NCBI GenBank assembly: GCA_023053545.1 | Contig: JAKZAN010000002.1 | Location: 3,518,375-3,582,374, forward strand | Direction of reading: 5' to 3' | DNA: 64,000 nt | Source of the DNA: Lepidurus packardi | Taxonomy: Eukaryota; Arthropoda; Branchiopoda; Notostraca; Triopsidae | Program-made: the position numbers and the translations under genes | Shown here: piece after piece, positions 1 to 13,017 of the stretch | Layout of the letters: the number at the start of each line of letters is the position of its first letter | How positions within the stretch are numbered: the first letter of the stretch is position 1 | The notes under the pieces: generated by a model | The model's database searches: none | The model's input: only the letters and a program-made list of their open reading frames with translations | Told to the model about the DNA's origin: nothing

Positions 1-2510
1 GTAGTCCTTCTTTGTGAAGAATATAATCAAGGTCTCGTCTTAGCTTTACTAGACACATTAATATGTCAAAAAGGGTTCATTGGGTCCGACAAGCGCACGT
101 TTCATCCTTTACTCCACCTTGCATTAGCCAGTTTTTTTTTTTGCTAGACAAAAAATAAATCTTGAAAAGAAGATAAATGGCACCAGAATTACACAAAACT
201 CCAATCTGTCTAACTATGGAACGAATCCCATGTTTGAAACCTTAATGATTCCCATATACACCTATGTTAAGTTTACGGGTATAACTTTGTCCTGTATTAC
301 CTGGCAGGACACTGCACAGAATTGCTGTCAATACAGTAATTGCAGTATTACGATTGAATTGTAACATTATATATTGCAAAAAATCATATTTGAAGGTTAT
401 GAATTGCAATTAAGTTTCTTGTGTTACAATTAAGACATTGTAAACAACCGTTACAATCAGAAAATCGTGTAGTTGTAATTATTGCTACAAAATCATTTTT
501 CGAACTCCGTAACTAATTTCAACGAACTACTTGAAACTTCATTTTAGAAACGGCTGACTTGGTTTTAGCTTAATGTCCAACTTCCACATACACTTCTTCT
601 CTATTTTACTTTTTCTCTTCAGGCTCGAACTTTAAGACAAAGACTCTAAGACTTTAAGACTTAAACTTCCTTTTTCAAATTCCAAACTTATTCAGGTTGA
701 CTTACAAGCATTACCTGCTAATTTTTTCACAACTTTCAAGATTTTTCCTCTTTGTTCTAAAGCTTGCATACTGCAGTCATCTCACCTGAAAGCGCAGTTC
801 CGAAAGTATTTCGACATAAAAAAAATCTAGAAAAACTAGCCTACTTTTTTCTCGTCCCCAGGAAAAGGAAGCATTTGTTAGGATTTCTGTCTGTCATTCC
901 TAACTGACACAATACCTGAGTAGGGCAAATCGCTCAAAAACTGATCTGTAATTGTAAACGGGTAGTCAGTAACAAAGTGCTTGTACTTCACCCCATGTTA
1001 AAAAGTCAAGGTTGTTTGTCTAACACGCTTAGCGACCTTCCAAAGCGTACCTTATACCTTCATAAACACACGGAAAGAAACAATAGCCGCCACAGTCAAT
1101 GTCTTCGGCACCGCCTCTGCCATTAATCAAGTTTGTAATTTGCATCTCCATGTCAGCACAAGCCATAGCAACGCAATGCAATAATTTCCTTCACAAAACT
1201 GCGAGAGATCGATGCAACCTAAGTAAAACCACACCCAAAGCATGCAAAACTCTTATGGTCTTAGAAAAATTCGTCCTTCAACATATCTGTCTTCAGTGCA
1301 AAAAGCTCATTGCGTTTCCTAATTTCTATGTAGGGTACCTCCAAGTGCGCCCTTTTTTCCTACAAAGGTTCCCTGCAAGGACCTTTGAGCAAAAACTAGC
1401 CAAAGATCTAATTAAACGTAGACTCTCTCTGTATATTGTGCGTTCCGCATTCCTAATAGGTCGATTTTCGCATGTGAAACTTCCGAGGACAACTAGCGTT
1501 TGGCAGTGGGAAGTGCTCACGCACGTACATGTAGCCTACATAAACTTGTGCTTAAAAAATACCTGACATGTATATGGCGGATATTAGTTGAGAACAATCT
1601 AGCCATATACATATAAATAATTTACCTTGGGACGTTGTTTAGCGGCACGGAAATAACGCTATTTTTTTCATAGCAAAAAAATTCCTTTGTAAGGTTTGAG
1701 TTGCAGTTTCTTATGGAAACTTCCATTTCTTGTGCGCATATAAGGAATTGTAGTCCTTTTATGCGCAATAAGAAAGTCGAATGGCAGTTACTGTTCGAGA
1801 TGTTGGGATAACCAATCAGGAAACCGGCGCTTGTTAACATTATAAAGCTGCAATGGTTTAAACGGTGTTTACTGTTAGCAAGCTACAGGGAAACAGATTA
1901 ATCACTACTAAAAAACTTATGGACTTTTTCCTGACGTTTTGGTTGTTCTGCTTGTTTGAATACATTCAAACTCTTTTTTTTAAGGGAAGTTCCAGTTTCT
2001 CCTGAGCTTACATTGCTTTAAAGTCACCACAAATGTAATTTATCTTTAATCCTTTATCTTTTTAATTCTAGCGTAGTACACAGTGTATCGCAGGCACATT
2101 TTCCAAGAAAATAGTTTTGGTATTCTTTGGTATTATCAACATTAATCGCATATCTAAGTTGATCTTTCAAATTCTTAAAAATCTAATGTGAAACCGGGCG
2201 CTTTATTGGGATTCGAGTTTCGTTTGAACGAGTTTGGACCGAAGTTTCCAAATTAAAGGTCAAATTTCAAGTCCAGGTTTAAAATGTTGACCAACTTACT
2301 GGAATAAAGCTCAAAACCCCTTCCTTCCTTATTTCCCCTGTAAATAGCTCCAAGCTACCAAAAAATGTAACAATCAAAGTCGACCAATAAACAGACAGGC
2401 AAAAGGTACTTACGCTAGTTTTGAAATTAAAATAGCTCAAAACGGAGCCAACGTTACAATGTCTGTTGCAGCGCTAAATTTATTTACAAACTGGGGATGT
2501 TACTTTAAAG
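1..2510. other. No gene recognised
   Basis: This is AT-rich DNA. The only long frame is a 155-codon plus-strand ORF at 1099-1566. It has no domain, no codon bias that I can see and no splice context, so I treat it as chance. I see no RNA gene or repeat. Confidence 0.5.
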
Positions 2511-3300
2511 TAATACAATCAGTGCAAAGAGAACTAAAAGGAAAAGGGTACACGGTTAAGCTCCAACGGGGTCCCGGGTCACGCTGAAATAGCGGGTAAC
2601 GAGATGGCGGACGAGACAGCTAAGAACGGAAAATTTTCAGACAGTGCATTTAGTAAGGATCTAACAAGACACGAAGTAATGAGAGCGACAAAAAATCAAG
2701 TGGAAAGTTTTTTTTTCTAGAATGTTTAAAAAGTAACGCAACACAAAAAATAATCTTTAAAACAAAACACCTTAACAGTAACAAGTGGAGAAATATTAAG
2801 AAAAGAAGAATGGCGATAGCAATACTAAGGTTAAGATGCGGACATGGGGAAAATTGGGATGTGGCTCCACAGATTTAAACTCAGAGAGGACGCGACGTGC
2901 AGAAGCTGCGAAGAGAGCGAGAAGAGCGTCAAACACATAATCCTGGCATGCCGCAAATTTACATCGGAAAGGAAAATTTTATTCAACAAACTCCGAAGCA
3001 AAGACATACCCACAACCATAGACGAAATTTTAGGATTCGCAGAGAGGACAGTTCACGAACAACATTTTATCCAAAGTGCTCTCATGCGATACCTAGCACA
3101 TACGAAGATAGTAGATCTCATATAACCAACTCCCTTTTCATTTCCCCCTTTCATTTTAATTTTTCATATTCTACCTGTTTTATAACGAACCTGTTAAGTG
3201 ACTTTAAATTATTATCTGTAAGCAGCTAAATGTAACCGGGATGAAAGCGGAAGACGGTTATGTGTCGCGACGCGACACAGTTGGTTAAACAATAAACAAC
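2511..3300 (+). mobile_element. Decayed 3' end of a non-LTR retrotransposon (RNase H plus zinc-knuckle tail)
   Basis: About 2511-2716 encodes the end of an RNase H domain, with GHAEIAGNEMADETAK as its conserved GNE-x-AD-x-AK core. A frameshift just before this core (near 2567-2575) moves the upstream part (RELKGKGYTVKLQ) into another frame. The region 2844-3125 then carries the Cys-rich C-terminal motif seen after RNase H in I/Jockey-type elements (CRSCEESEKSVKHIILAC). The unit ends in a short leader-like tail with aataaacaacaa at about 3290, typical of 3' ends of such elements. No reverse transcriptase remains upstream, so this is a 5'-truncated dead copy. The clade assignment (I/Jockey-like with RNase H) is inference from motifs. 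Confidence 0.7.
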
Positions 3301-6300
3301 AATGGCTGTAAACCAAACTTTAAAAGCAACTCAAAGTTACGAACTTTCGTCTAAGTTTCCAAAATGTTAATACATCGAACTTTCGACTAGAATTTTAAAT
3401 TCACACTCGAATATCACGTCAAAGTTTCACATCCAATTTTTTTAAATCATACTAGAAGTATTATATCAGAATTCTCGATCCGATCTTCTGCAAGCGAAAT
3501 ATTCCAAATCAATTGTTTCTATGTCGACATGAATTCCTTAAATTTCCATGAGCTCACTCGTATCCGGCGACTGGCTTCTTATACGATTTTACTTATGGCG
3601 TCTACTACAGTACGTTTTTCACATGTCGTGAACCCCTTTCACTTTCTAATATGAGAAAATGCAAAGCAAAGGTATAAAGTTATGTCTAAAGTGACAAAAA
3701 ACCCTGATCGTGAATTTGCGCGGGGCAAATTTCTTAACTATATACACTCACAACTTTGATGCCTCACGCATAAACAAATTTCCCACTTTGCCATCTCATT
3801 TTCATTTCGAAACCTAATTTTTACATTCTGCCTTCGTGACGAGAAAAGAATTGTATGCAAATTATACCCTGGACTTGTGTATCTGCTTACGCAACCGCTG
3901 CGTTAGTAGTAATAATAATAATTAAACGTCTGGGTTTTACAGGCTCTTACACTACTCGTGAACTAATTAGCTAAAGCCCCCTCCTAAGGAAACCTAAGTG
4001 CTCTTTTGGGGCTCCAGGCGATTACAAATTATCTGTACGTGTGCGATACGGGAAAAGTGAAATCTGAATCTAGACAAGACAGCATGTACCGGATCCACTT
4101 AAAGGAAACATGTCTGCAAGTGTATCTTCTTAGACGAAGATAATCGTAGGAACAATAGACTTGTGTTTTTGGTTTTCTGCTTTACTAAGAAAAGAAAAAC
4201 AAGGTCTGCTGTCCTTTTAACGAAAGTAAAAGTTGCCTTTTGTCAAAGCCTAGTTTCGCTTTCCTTGAATTCACGACAACCAGCTGGACTTAGAGTTTTT
4301 TTTCTCGACTTTCCTAGTTTCATAATAAGGAAGATAACACCGAAAACCCAAAAGCGCTCCCACAGCCGGCGGCTACGGCTACTGCGCATCCACCGAAAAA
4401 CGTTTCAGTGCGCCATAACGGCGCAGTCCCGCCTCTGCTGCGCCTCTACTGGCTGTTCGTCGCACGACGCCGTTGCGCGCTGGTCTCTTGTTTATCTCCC
4501 GAAACGCAGCATCGTAGAAACAAAAGCAAAACAGTTTCGTGACGAGCTCGAACTCCGCTAAGGAAATAAGACCAAAAAGCCCTCTCTTTCTCTCCTGGAA
4601 TCGGATTCTGACGAAAGAAAAAGTCCAAATTGGTGAAACCATTAACCCTGGAATTTCGACTTTTTATGAAAAAGGAGCACAACAACTGAAAGGGAAACGA
4701 CCGCCGCACCCTTGCAAAACATACAAAAGCCCATCGAACAAGGAAAGCGAAAACTCGCGTCTTTTTTTTTCACCAAAATGTGCGCTTGCGCAATTCATAT
4801 AAGAAAGCAATTTCTGTATAGCTTGGCAAAAAAATCAGAGCGTGTGAAATAATTCCCTTTGTAACTCACACCTTTTTCTAACTTCCCCTCCTCTCGCAGA
4901 CGCAAATTTCCCGAATTTCGCCAAATGTGCAAACCTAAATTTGGACCCAAAAAAAGGCCAGAAATAAAAAGGACTCATAAATGGATAAAAACAAGGAAAA
5001 AGGGAAACGGTTCAAAAACCTTGATCCATATCCGAGGGGCGAATCTCCCACGGCTACGCCCCATGCATCGCCACTTCCCCCCCCCCCCCCCCCCCCCCCT
5101 CGAAAGACATTTATTGAGATCGACACCAAGAACAATTATAGCATCCATCAAGTCCGATTACTTAATGCCCCGCTGCTTACAAAAAAAGGAAAAGGAAATA
5201 CGAAAAAGTGTTATCGCTTTATACACGAGACTGGCATATCCTTTCCTTTTCTCGTGCAAGGTATATCAGTCACGATGTTTCGCGACTTATTCGGTTTTCT
5301 TGAACCAGAAAAAAAGCTTCCAACCTTCCTTACACATTTTCGCCTTCTCTTATGCTCCAGATATGGTACCGCCCATAAATTAGCAACCCCTCAAACTTTT
5401 CGATCAATTGACACATAAATCTTCGAGTTAAACGACCCTCCCCTGGGCTATTTCGATTTCGATCTCATTTTTAATCCTGTCAGCAGTCACCATTCAGTCA
5501 AAGACTTGTCTAGTCATTAACTCTACCAATTTTGCGAACCTGAATCATACATAGACGCTATTTTAATGCTTGAAATTTTCTTTAAAAAACTAAAACGAAG
5601 AAAATTACTGTCATCATTTGAAACAGAGCTCTGCTTTTAAATCGCGTTCAGATATAGAAGATATCAAGATTTCCTATGCTTCAAACTAACTAAATGAACT
5701 TAGTTTTCTAATATCGTATGCCGTAATTAGTTACAATAAAATTATAAGAAATAAAGTGAAGCAATATGCTAATTAAATTGACAGAATATCAGAAATACAA
5801 CCAAAATTAATGCAAAATTGGTTTCCTTCAAATTCGTTATAGGAAAATTTCCATCAGAAAACGATAAAATCACGGAACCAAGATAATATGACGTCACAGC
5901 TTCAAGTAAATTTGCAAATGTGCAATTTGTTTTCAAGTTATTGACAATTTGGCGATCTGCATGCCTATTTTTAGCAAGGGTTTAAGGAAAGCTGCAATAT
6001 TATTATTTATTGCAATAATTTAGGCAACAAGGCCTCTAAAGAATATGACGTCCCACAATTTGTGAAAATGTAGCTTTTAGCGTATTCATTATTTTCTGTA
6101 CAAACGATATAACCTAAGGTAATATAGTTAATATAAAATTCCCAGGTAAAATACAAATTAAACAATTATTACATTAAAACATTAAATGAATCAAATAATT
6201 CAAATAAACAAATAGACAGAAATTCAAGTGAATTAATAAAATACTAATACTAATTTCGCACGGGACTGACAATAGATATATTGTACAAAAGGACTATAAT

Positions 6301-7978
6301 TTAAATGGATAATTAAGTACTAATAATGGCTATTAGTTTATAACAATTTTTACGGAATGAATATATTCACGTGAACTAGTACGCAAAGATGCTCCAACAT
6401 TTAAACTATTTAACGATGGGAATACTTCCTATTTAACTAGTAATAATTAGACAGATCAATCAGAAAATATAGGCTCGATAACTAGATAACTGATTACTAA
6501 CAATAACTGTTGCTAATCCAACCGAAATATGAGCATAATGACAACACATGCTAGAAAATTAGCATAAAACTGCAGCTTTCTACACTCCGTAATTAATGAC
6601 GTCAGAGCCTCCGTTAGACCTTTTATCAACAGCCCACACACAAACAACAGGAAATTCAGGGCATATCAAAACCTCCGCCGATGCCTATAGACCTAAAAAC
6701 ACCGCAAAATGAAACGAGAGAAAGTCCTATACCTTACTCCTCTTTTTTTTTTCTCTTTCTCCACATCCATCGCTGTCTTACAAGTATACATTGAGCAAAC
6801 ACTCCAACACCTTAACCACTGTTTCAAGGAAAAGCTCATTTCCGGTTCCTTTTTCCAATCTTCCCTCCTTTTTATGTATTTAAGAATTTTTCTTTTATCC
6901 CGAAGAGAAGCACGAAGCCTATCAAAAGATTGTCCCCAAAATTCTACTTCGTTCAAACGCTATATTTCTCACCCCCCCCCCCCTTGTAAAAGCTAGAAAA
7001 AGTTTCCCCTTTTTCTCATCTGTCGCTAACTTTTGAATCATTACCAAGTTTCGTACCACTTTCCCACATGTACGCCAATAATTTTCGCCAAGTGTTTCGC
7101 TCTACTACTCATTTGGTAACTGAGCAACAAGTGTTCCAACAACACCCACTTCCGGATTCGCACTTTGGCCAAAAGAAAATTAAAACAAGAAAAGTGCCCC
7201 CCCAACCCCCTTTAGATTCTATCTCGCTTATCAATCAATACCGAAACAACCTGTTCAACCTTTCCTTCTTTTCTCTTCTCTCTCTTTCTCCTTCTTTTAC
7301 ACCTCCCTCTCCCATCTCGTCTTCCTTCCTCCATCCCACCGATCACCCACCACTCCCCAGCCCACCATCTCAGTGAAAGTTCAACTCACCAAAAATTTGT
7401 CTCTCTCCCTTTCTCTGGACGGCCAAAAAATGCTTAGGACCTCCGCTAGAGTTCCCCAAAACTCGGTACATCCCCCCACCTCCCCCAGTCTACCCCTCCG
7501 GAGGACGTTTCCACCACTTCGAATGCATAAGGTCTTGGACCCAGTCCCGACTCCGAGTCAGTAGCTCTTGAAACCAGCAACCGGGAACCCTCGAGTTGTG
7601 CAAAAAAATAAATAAATAATAATAATAAAAACGTTCCACAGACTGTGAGTGCTGCACAACTGAACATTTTCAATCGGATTATTTTTTTTATTTTCCAAGT
7701 GATTTTTTAATCAATTTAATTGTTAAATCAGCTCGGGCTCAAACTCGTACTTATTACTGCTGGGAGTAATTACGAGGAATGGCGAAAGAATCGCTTGTTT
7801 TCAACTTACTAACCAGGACGAGATTGTAAACTTACAAGTGCATGGGATTTTTCCACAGTGTTCAAGTGACTTGACATCTATATACAAAAAGGATATTTTT
7901 GTTGACAAAATATAAATCCCAACTTTGACAGAAAAGTCACAAGACAGTGAACTGGAATTTTGTTCCTTTCGATTAAAA
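3301..7978. other. Intergenic, simple-sequence rich; no gene recognised
   Basis: Several overlapping ORFs of 60-150 codons occur at 4163-5418 on both strands, but they are low-complexity and none has a recognisable domain. A GC-richer patch at 4370-4500 could be a leader or promoter, but I cannot assign it. The region 6700-7560 is strongly pyrimidine-rich. The 5' UTR and promoter of the downstream fibrinogen-related gene may lie here. Confidence 0.4.
5077..5099. repeat. Poly-C homopolymer (23 C)
   Basis: An uninterrupted run of cytosines is visible. Shorter C or G runs occur near 6970, 60726, 61637 and 62497. Run length is liable to sequencing error. Confidence 0.9.
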
Positions 7979-10900
7979 ATGGAACACAAAAACAATTTTT
8001 GGCTAGCGTTGATCACTTTGGCTATTTTACATTTGGCGCTAAGGTCAAGTGCAGCCTCCGCGGGAGGACGAGGCGGCAATTATAGTAGCAGCAATAAAAG
8101 TCACGCGAATTCGACCAGCATCGGCGCCTCAAGTGGCGCTTTAGTGCAGAATAATGGATCTGCACCTTCCACGACTCCGCGAAGGTCAGCGGGCAACCGA
8201 GTTCGCTCGACATCGTCCTCCACGACCACTTCGACCCCGACTAGTACTACCTTGAACCCTTCCGACAGGTAGTTATGCATCGAAAACTCTGCCAAACTCT
8301 ATAAAATATCGACCTTCTTCGCGCTCTTTCCTTATTAGGGCATAAAATAATATAAAATATACACGCTATAATCCACCGAGACAATAACACAGTTGCCCTT
8401 GTTTTGGTACCTTAAAAACCAATTTCCGAGCTAACCGTGGAAACCAAGGTCTTTTTGACGAATCTATGTGAAGAACTGTAATCCGACATGTCTTCCGAAA
8501 AGAAGAACGAAACTTCCGTCTGATTCAACATTCGCTCTGAAACATTCCAATTTCTGCTGGAATTGGGCAGGTGTGTTGAAACTGGCGTTTGTTTTAAAGG
8601 TTCTGTAGGAATGAAAAATTTCTTTCCAAACTTCTGACTAAATCTACAATTCGTGGACGAAACTGAGCATTGCTAAGAGGGTTTTGGTTGAAACTTGTTT
8701 TTAAACACTAGAATTTCGACCGTACACTTGACGGATTCGATTTGAATCTCGGTATCTCGTTTGAATTCGTTATTTCGTTATCTCGTTTCAATCTCGTTTG
8801 AATCTTCTGAAATTTCTGTTCGAAACTTGTTTCAAAAGGCCTGTTCGATTTTATAACAATTTGTATTGAAAGCGAAGACCTGTCTGAAGAAAACCTGAAA
8901 TGTTTAGCAATCATCGAATTTTTAATCAATTTATCAATATATATAACTTAAATTGTTCATAGAGTCTACAAAACTGTCACAATAAAAAAGGGTTTCGATA
9001 ATATACGTAAACTGTTCTGCTTTAACTTCAACGGCATTTGTCCTCACTTGGTATCAAGCACTAAAAAAAGAAAGAAAAATATCCTTGAACAAAACCTTTC
9101 AACAGAAGAAGTTCGTAGCCAAGATCCTTCTTATATAAGGAATGAGGCTAACTCATATCGTTCGATCGACACAAAAAGCACCTTGGCTATGCAACAGAGA
9201 AACTGTACTTCCCGCTTGCTTAAAAAAACACTGATTCAAGACAATCTTATTTTGTTTTTGCTTGTTGTCCACAAAAAGTACTTTAAAAGTGCTTAATTTG
9301 TGAAAATTCCTTAGACGCATATCAACTCGAATATTCCAAGCTTTGTTTCCGTGTTTGTTCTCCTTTTCCGATAGCATATCTAACAGCTGGGACTAATTCC
9401 AAACCTAAACCTTCAATCAGGAACGGTTTGAATGCACGTCAAGCATAGGAATCGATAATCAACCGCGAGAAGATTAATAACCCAGGAAAAGCTCGTGAAA
9501 ATCTTCCCAGGAAAAGTGCAAAGGGTACACCTATAAACCATACACCGCAAGGGCAAAAGCTATATAAAATTAGCAGTCGTTGAGCCCGAGGCACAGGTGT
9601 GGTATACGATGTGTGTGTAAAGTATTGTAGTAAGTTGCACCGTTATTAAAAGAACCTTGAACATTACGACAAAAGCTGCTGCTGCGCAAGGGGAAGATCT
9701 TTCTTTTTTCTTTTCTTTTTGCATATGAATCTAACCCGAACGTCGTGCTGGTTATGTAACTCCACCCATCGCGTAATTAAACTATCGTACAGATCGTGCG
9801 TTTTGTGTCCTCGAAGTTTTTTTGAGACTCGTAAAGTTTTCTAGATTGCTCTTTTCGAGAGATAGTATAGCTACAGACATTTTAGGGGCATCCAGATGCG
9901 CTTCTCATAACACTTCATTGGGTAAACTAGATATTCTAAACTTGCAAATTTTCTCGAAGAAGTTTTTCGAATTTTTGCCCCCAAGCTTTGAACATATAGT
10001 GTCGGGGACTGCTCTAGTGCGCTAGTTTAAATTCACCTCTAAATGAATGCTGTATTCTGAATTCCCGGAATGCAGACTCCCGAATTCCAACTCAATAGTT
10101 TTACAAATCTCTTCAAAGAATTATTTGGCTCTCGAAGACTAAATTCCAAAACTAAAAAAAAAATCAAAGACTTGGAAAAGAATACACTACTAAATCTACT
10201 CATTTTACAAAGAAACGACAGGCGGAAGCTGAGCAATCAACATTAATAACTCAACATTATCTTGAATTCCCGAATCACCATATACCGAAATACCTCATAT
10301 AAATACTTGAAAATACTGGATAATAAATCTAGGGAAAAAGTAAAACTGAACAGAACTAGATCCGAAATTCTAACTTAAAAAGATGTACTGCAAATTTCCA
10401 TTTGCCACTTAATTCACCGCAAATTCTCAACCTAAAAAGCTCCTTAATAACCACAAAAATTCCGCACATTACACCAAAGATCAAGAAAGTAAGAAAACCA
10501 CGCACATTTCTGACAGGAAAACAAATAGCAATCCGTTGTAAACTGCAAAAACTCTTTCGCAAACTTTTATTACAAAAGAATCGTAAAATTGCCATAAAAA
10601 TACTCCTTAGATCGAGTTCAAAAACCCCCGAAAACCCCCAAACTGGCCCATTTCACCCTCCCTTGGACCCCCTCCCTCTCTTCAAGGAGTCCTAAAATTG
10701 GTAACCACCAGCTTACCCACAAAAGCCTCCTGGCCAACCTCAAGAAAACCAAAGCAAAAGACATTACAATTCATTCATGCGAGTCTTTAACCCAATTCTG
10801 GAACACCCTCCCTGCACCCTCCTCCTTTCCCCCTTAGGAGGGTGTTAAATGGAACCCTATTTTTCATTACTTTTAAGTGTCTTGTTGACGAAAAAATCCC

Positions 10901-12983
10901 ATTCAGTCCTATCCACAAGTCATTTCAATCCTTCTTGGTTTAACCGGCACGTCAACCCGCTTAAAAGTTCCATAATTGGACACGAAAGGTTTCTTCAAAA
11001 ACCGTCACAACAACGTATAAAAAAAGAGAATAAATAAGTTTCAAAAAACCGTCAATATTTGCGTTTTACGCGAATCCCTGGTGTGAAAGCGTGGGACACG
11101 GGTCACACACCTCATGCAAATGTACTCTTTGGTCGCCTTTGGAACCATTTTCTTTTATTTCTTACACGCTTGTCAATGGCTGCATTATGCACACCACATG
11201 GCACATAAATTCCTTTTTGGGAAGTCTACCTTTTAAAAAATAAGAATAAAATAAATATTTCTACGACGAAAAGGAGTGCAGAACCTTTAAAAACCTTTCA
11301 AACCGTAACAAACACGGCAATTATCATCAATCCCTTTTCGGCCAAATCTAGTCAACCTGTTTCGTGTCGTTTCCTATGCCTTATGCAGCCCATCTTACTA
11401 CATGTTAACGTTTCTTTTTTACTTTTTATTTAAACACGCGCACGATCCGTAAGCGGTTGACCCAAATAATTCGGCCTGTTCCCGTAAAAGCACCCACGCA
11501 CCCCCCATCTTTCGACAGAAGCTCTCTCGCCCTCCCTTTTAAAAAACCGCAAGATTTCCTTGGAAAAATTATAATAACAACAATGAACCAACATGTAAAC
11601 TAAGAAGAGAAAAGACTTCTAAAGAGCACAGAAAAAGTAGAAAAGGTGCGGAAGACTCTTCCATCAAAACCAGCCCAAAATCCCACTATCAAAAAACACA
11701 GAAGATGGAATGATTAAAAAAAAGTGTATAGGATCACTGTAATGTAATTAAGAAATTCACTCATTAATGTGAGAATTACGACTGCTAAAAAATAAATAAA
11801 AATAGAATAACACTAGAAAAGGTTTCCGCTCCACTATTTAACTCCAATAATTAGGTGAGACTAAGACGAATTACCTAAGATTTCCATAATTGGAAAGCTT
11901 TTTTCTCTCAATTTTATTTAAAATTTCATTAACATCACAAACCTGCCCCCATTTTTCAACAGCTCGTAATGTCGAAAATTTAGTAGCTCTTTTGTAGGGG
12001 GGAAAACCTGAGCGAAGACAACGGGGCAAGATTGGAAATGAAGATAAAAAGGCACTCATTTTTTAGAACCAAAAAACATCAGGGATCTGCAACGCGGTGT
12101 AGTTATAGTTCTATTACATGAAGACTCTGGGAGTGCGCGCGCCAGAGAGAGAGAGACGGACAGAGAAGAGAGACCGAAATTGAAAAAAGGAGACGACTCT
12201 GTTAGAAATTCAGGTCGCAGCCGTTGTTCCGTTGAACGGTGCTAATCAAGTTTCCGCTTACGTCGAAAAAACGAGGGCGCACATGCTACCGCGTCCATGC
12301 ATGCGTAACGTACGGCCTTTAAACTCACTTAAGAAACTCCACCGATTACAAAAAATGCTCCCAAATTGCTTAAAAAAATTCTATCTGTGAAAAAATAGGT
12401 TCCACATTTCCCCAAAGATAAAAAATCACAATGAATTAAATGATTTGAAAGAAAACTTTCGTTTTTTAACACTAGGAAAATCAGTAAATTACACTCATTT
12501 AATTCCAAATTTGACTCCAAACTCCTCACGATATGCGACCCCACCGATCAGAAAGCAGGAGCGAATTAATACAAACAAAAGTAAACCTTATAAGAAAGTT
12601 CTAAACAAAAGAAAATTCTCTGAAATTTAAAACGAAACTCCGGCAAGATTCGCGAGTTTCAAGATCCTAAAACGAGATATCCAGCAAAGGGGAATTCCGC
12701 TCTCTTCTCTGTATGGGAAAAAGTAAGCGTCCGATCTGCTCCATTCTCTTTTTTTCTTTCTCTATTTTTCTTTCTCAAGACTCCTGCGTATCCTTCTTGG
12801 CCACTGCAAAGAGCACAAGACGACCAAAAACCTCTCTATACAGTTCTCCTACTGGTCAGTCCAAGCAAATGAGATCACGGGGTTAACGCCGTAACGCAGC
12901 AGCTAGCCAAAGGATTCAACTCGCTAGCCGCTTTTGCCTTCTGCAGGTCCGGTGAAAGGCAAACTGATATCCCTTCCCCCAAC

Positions 12984-13017
<34 letters not shown>

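Noticed and set aside
1099..1566. 155-codon plus-strand ORF
   Set aside because: No domain, no splice context, and a composition like the surrounding noncoding DNA. An overlapping minus-strand ORF of similar quality argues for chance.
4163..5418. Overlapping ORFs of 87-152 codons on both strands
   Set aside because: Low-complexity, spanning a poly-C tract, with no recognisable protein features.
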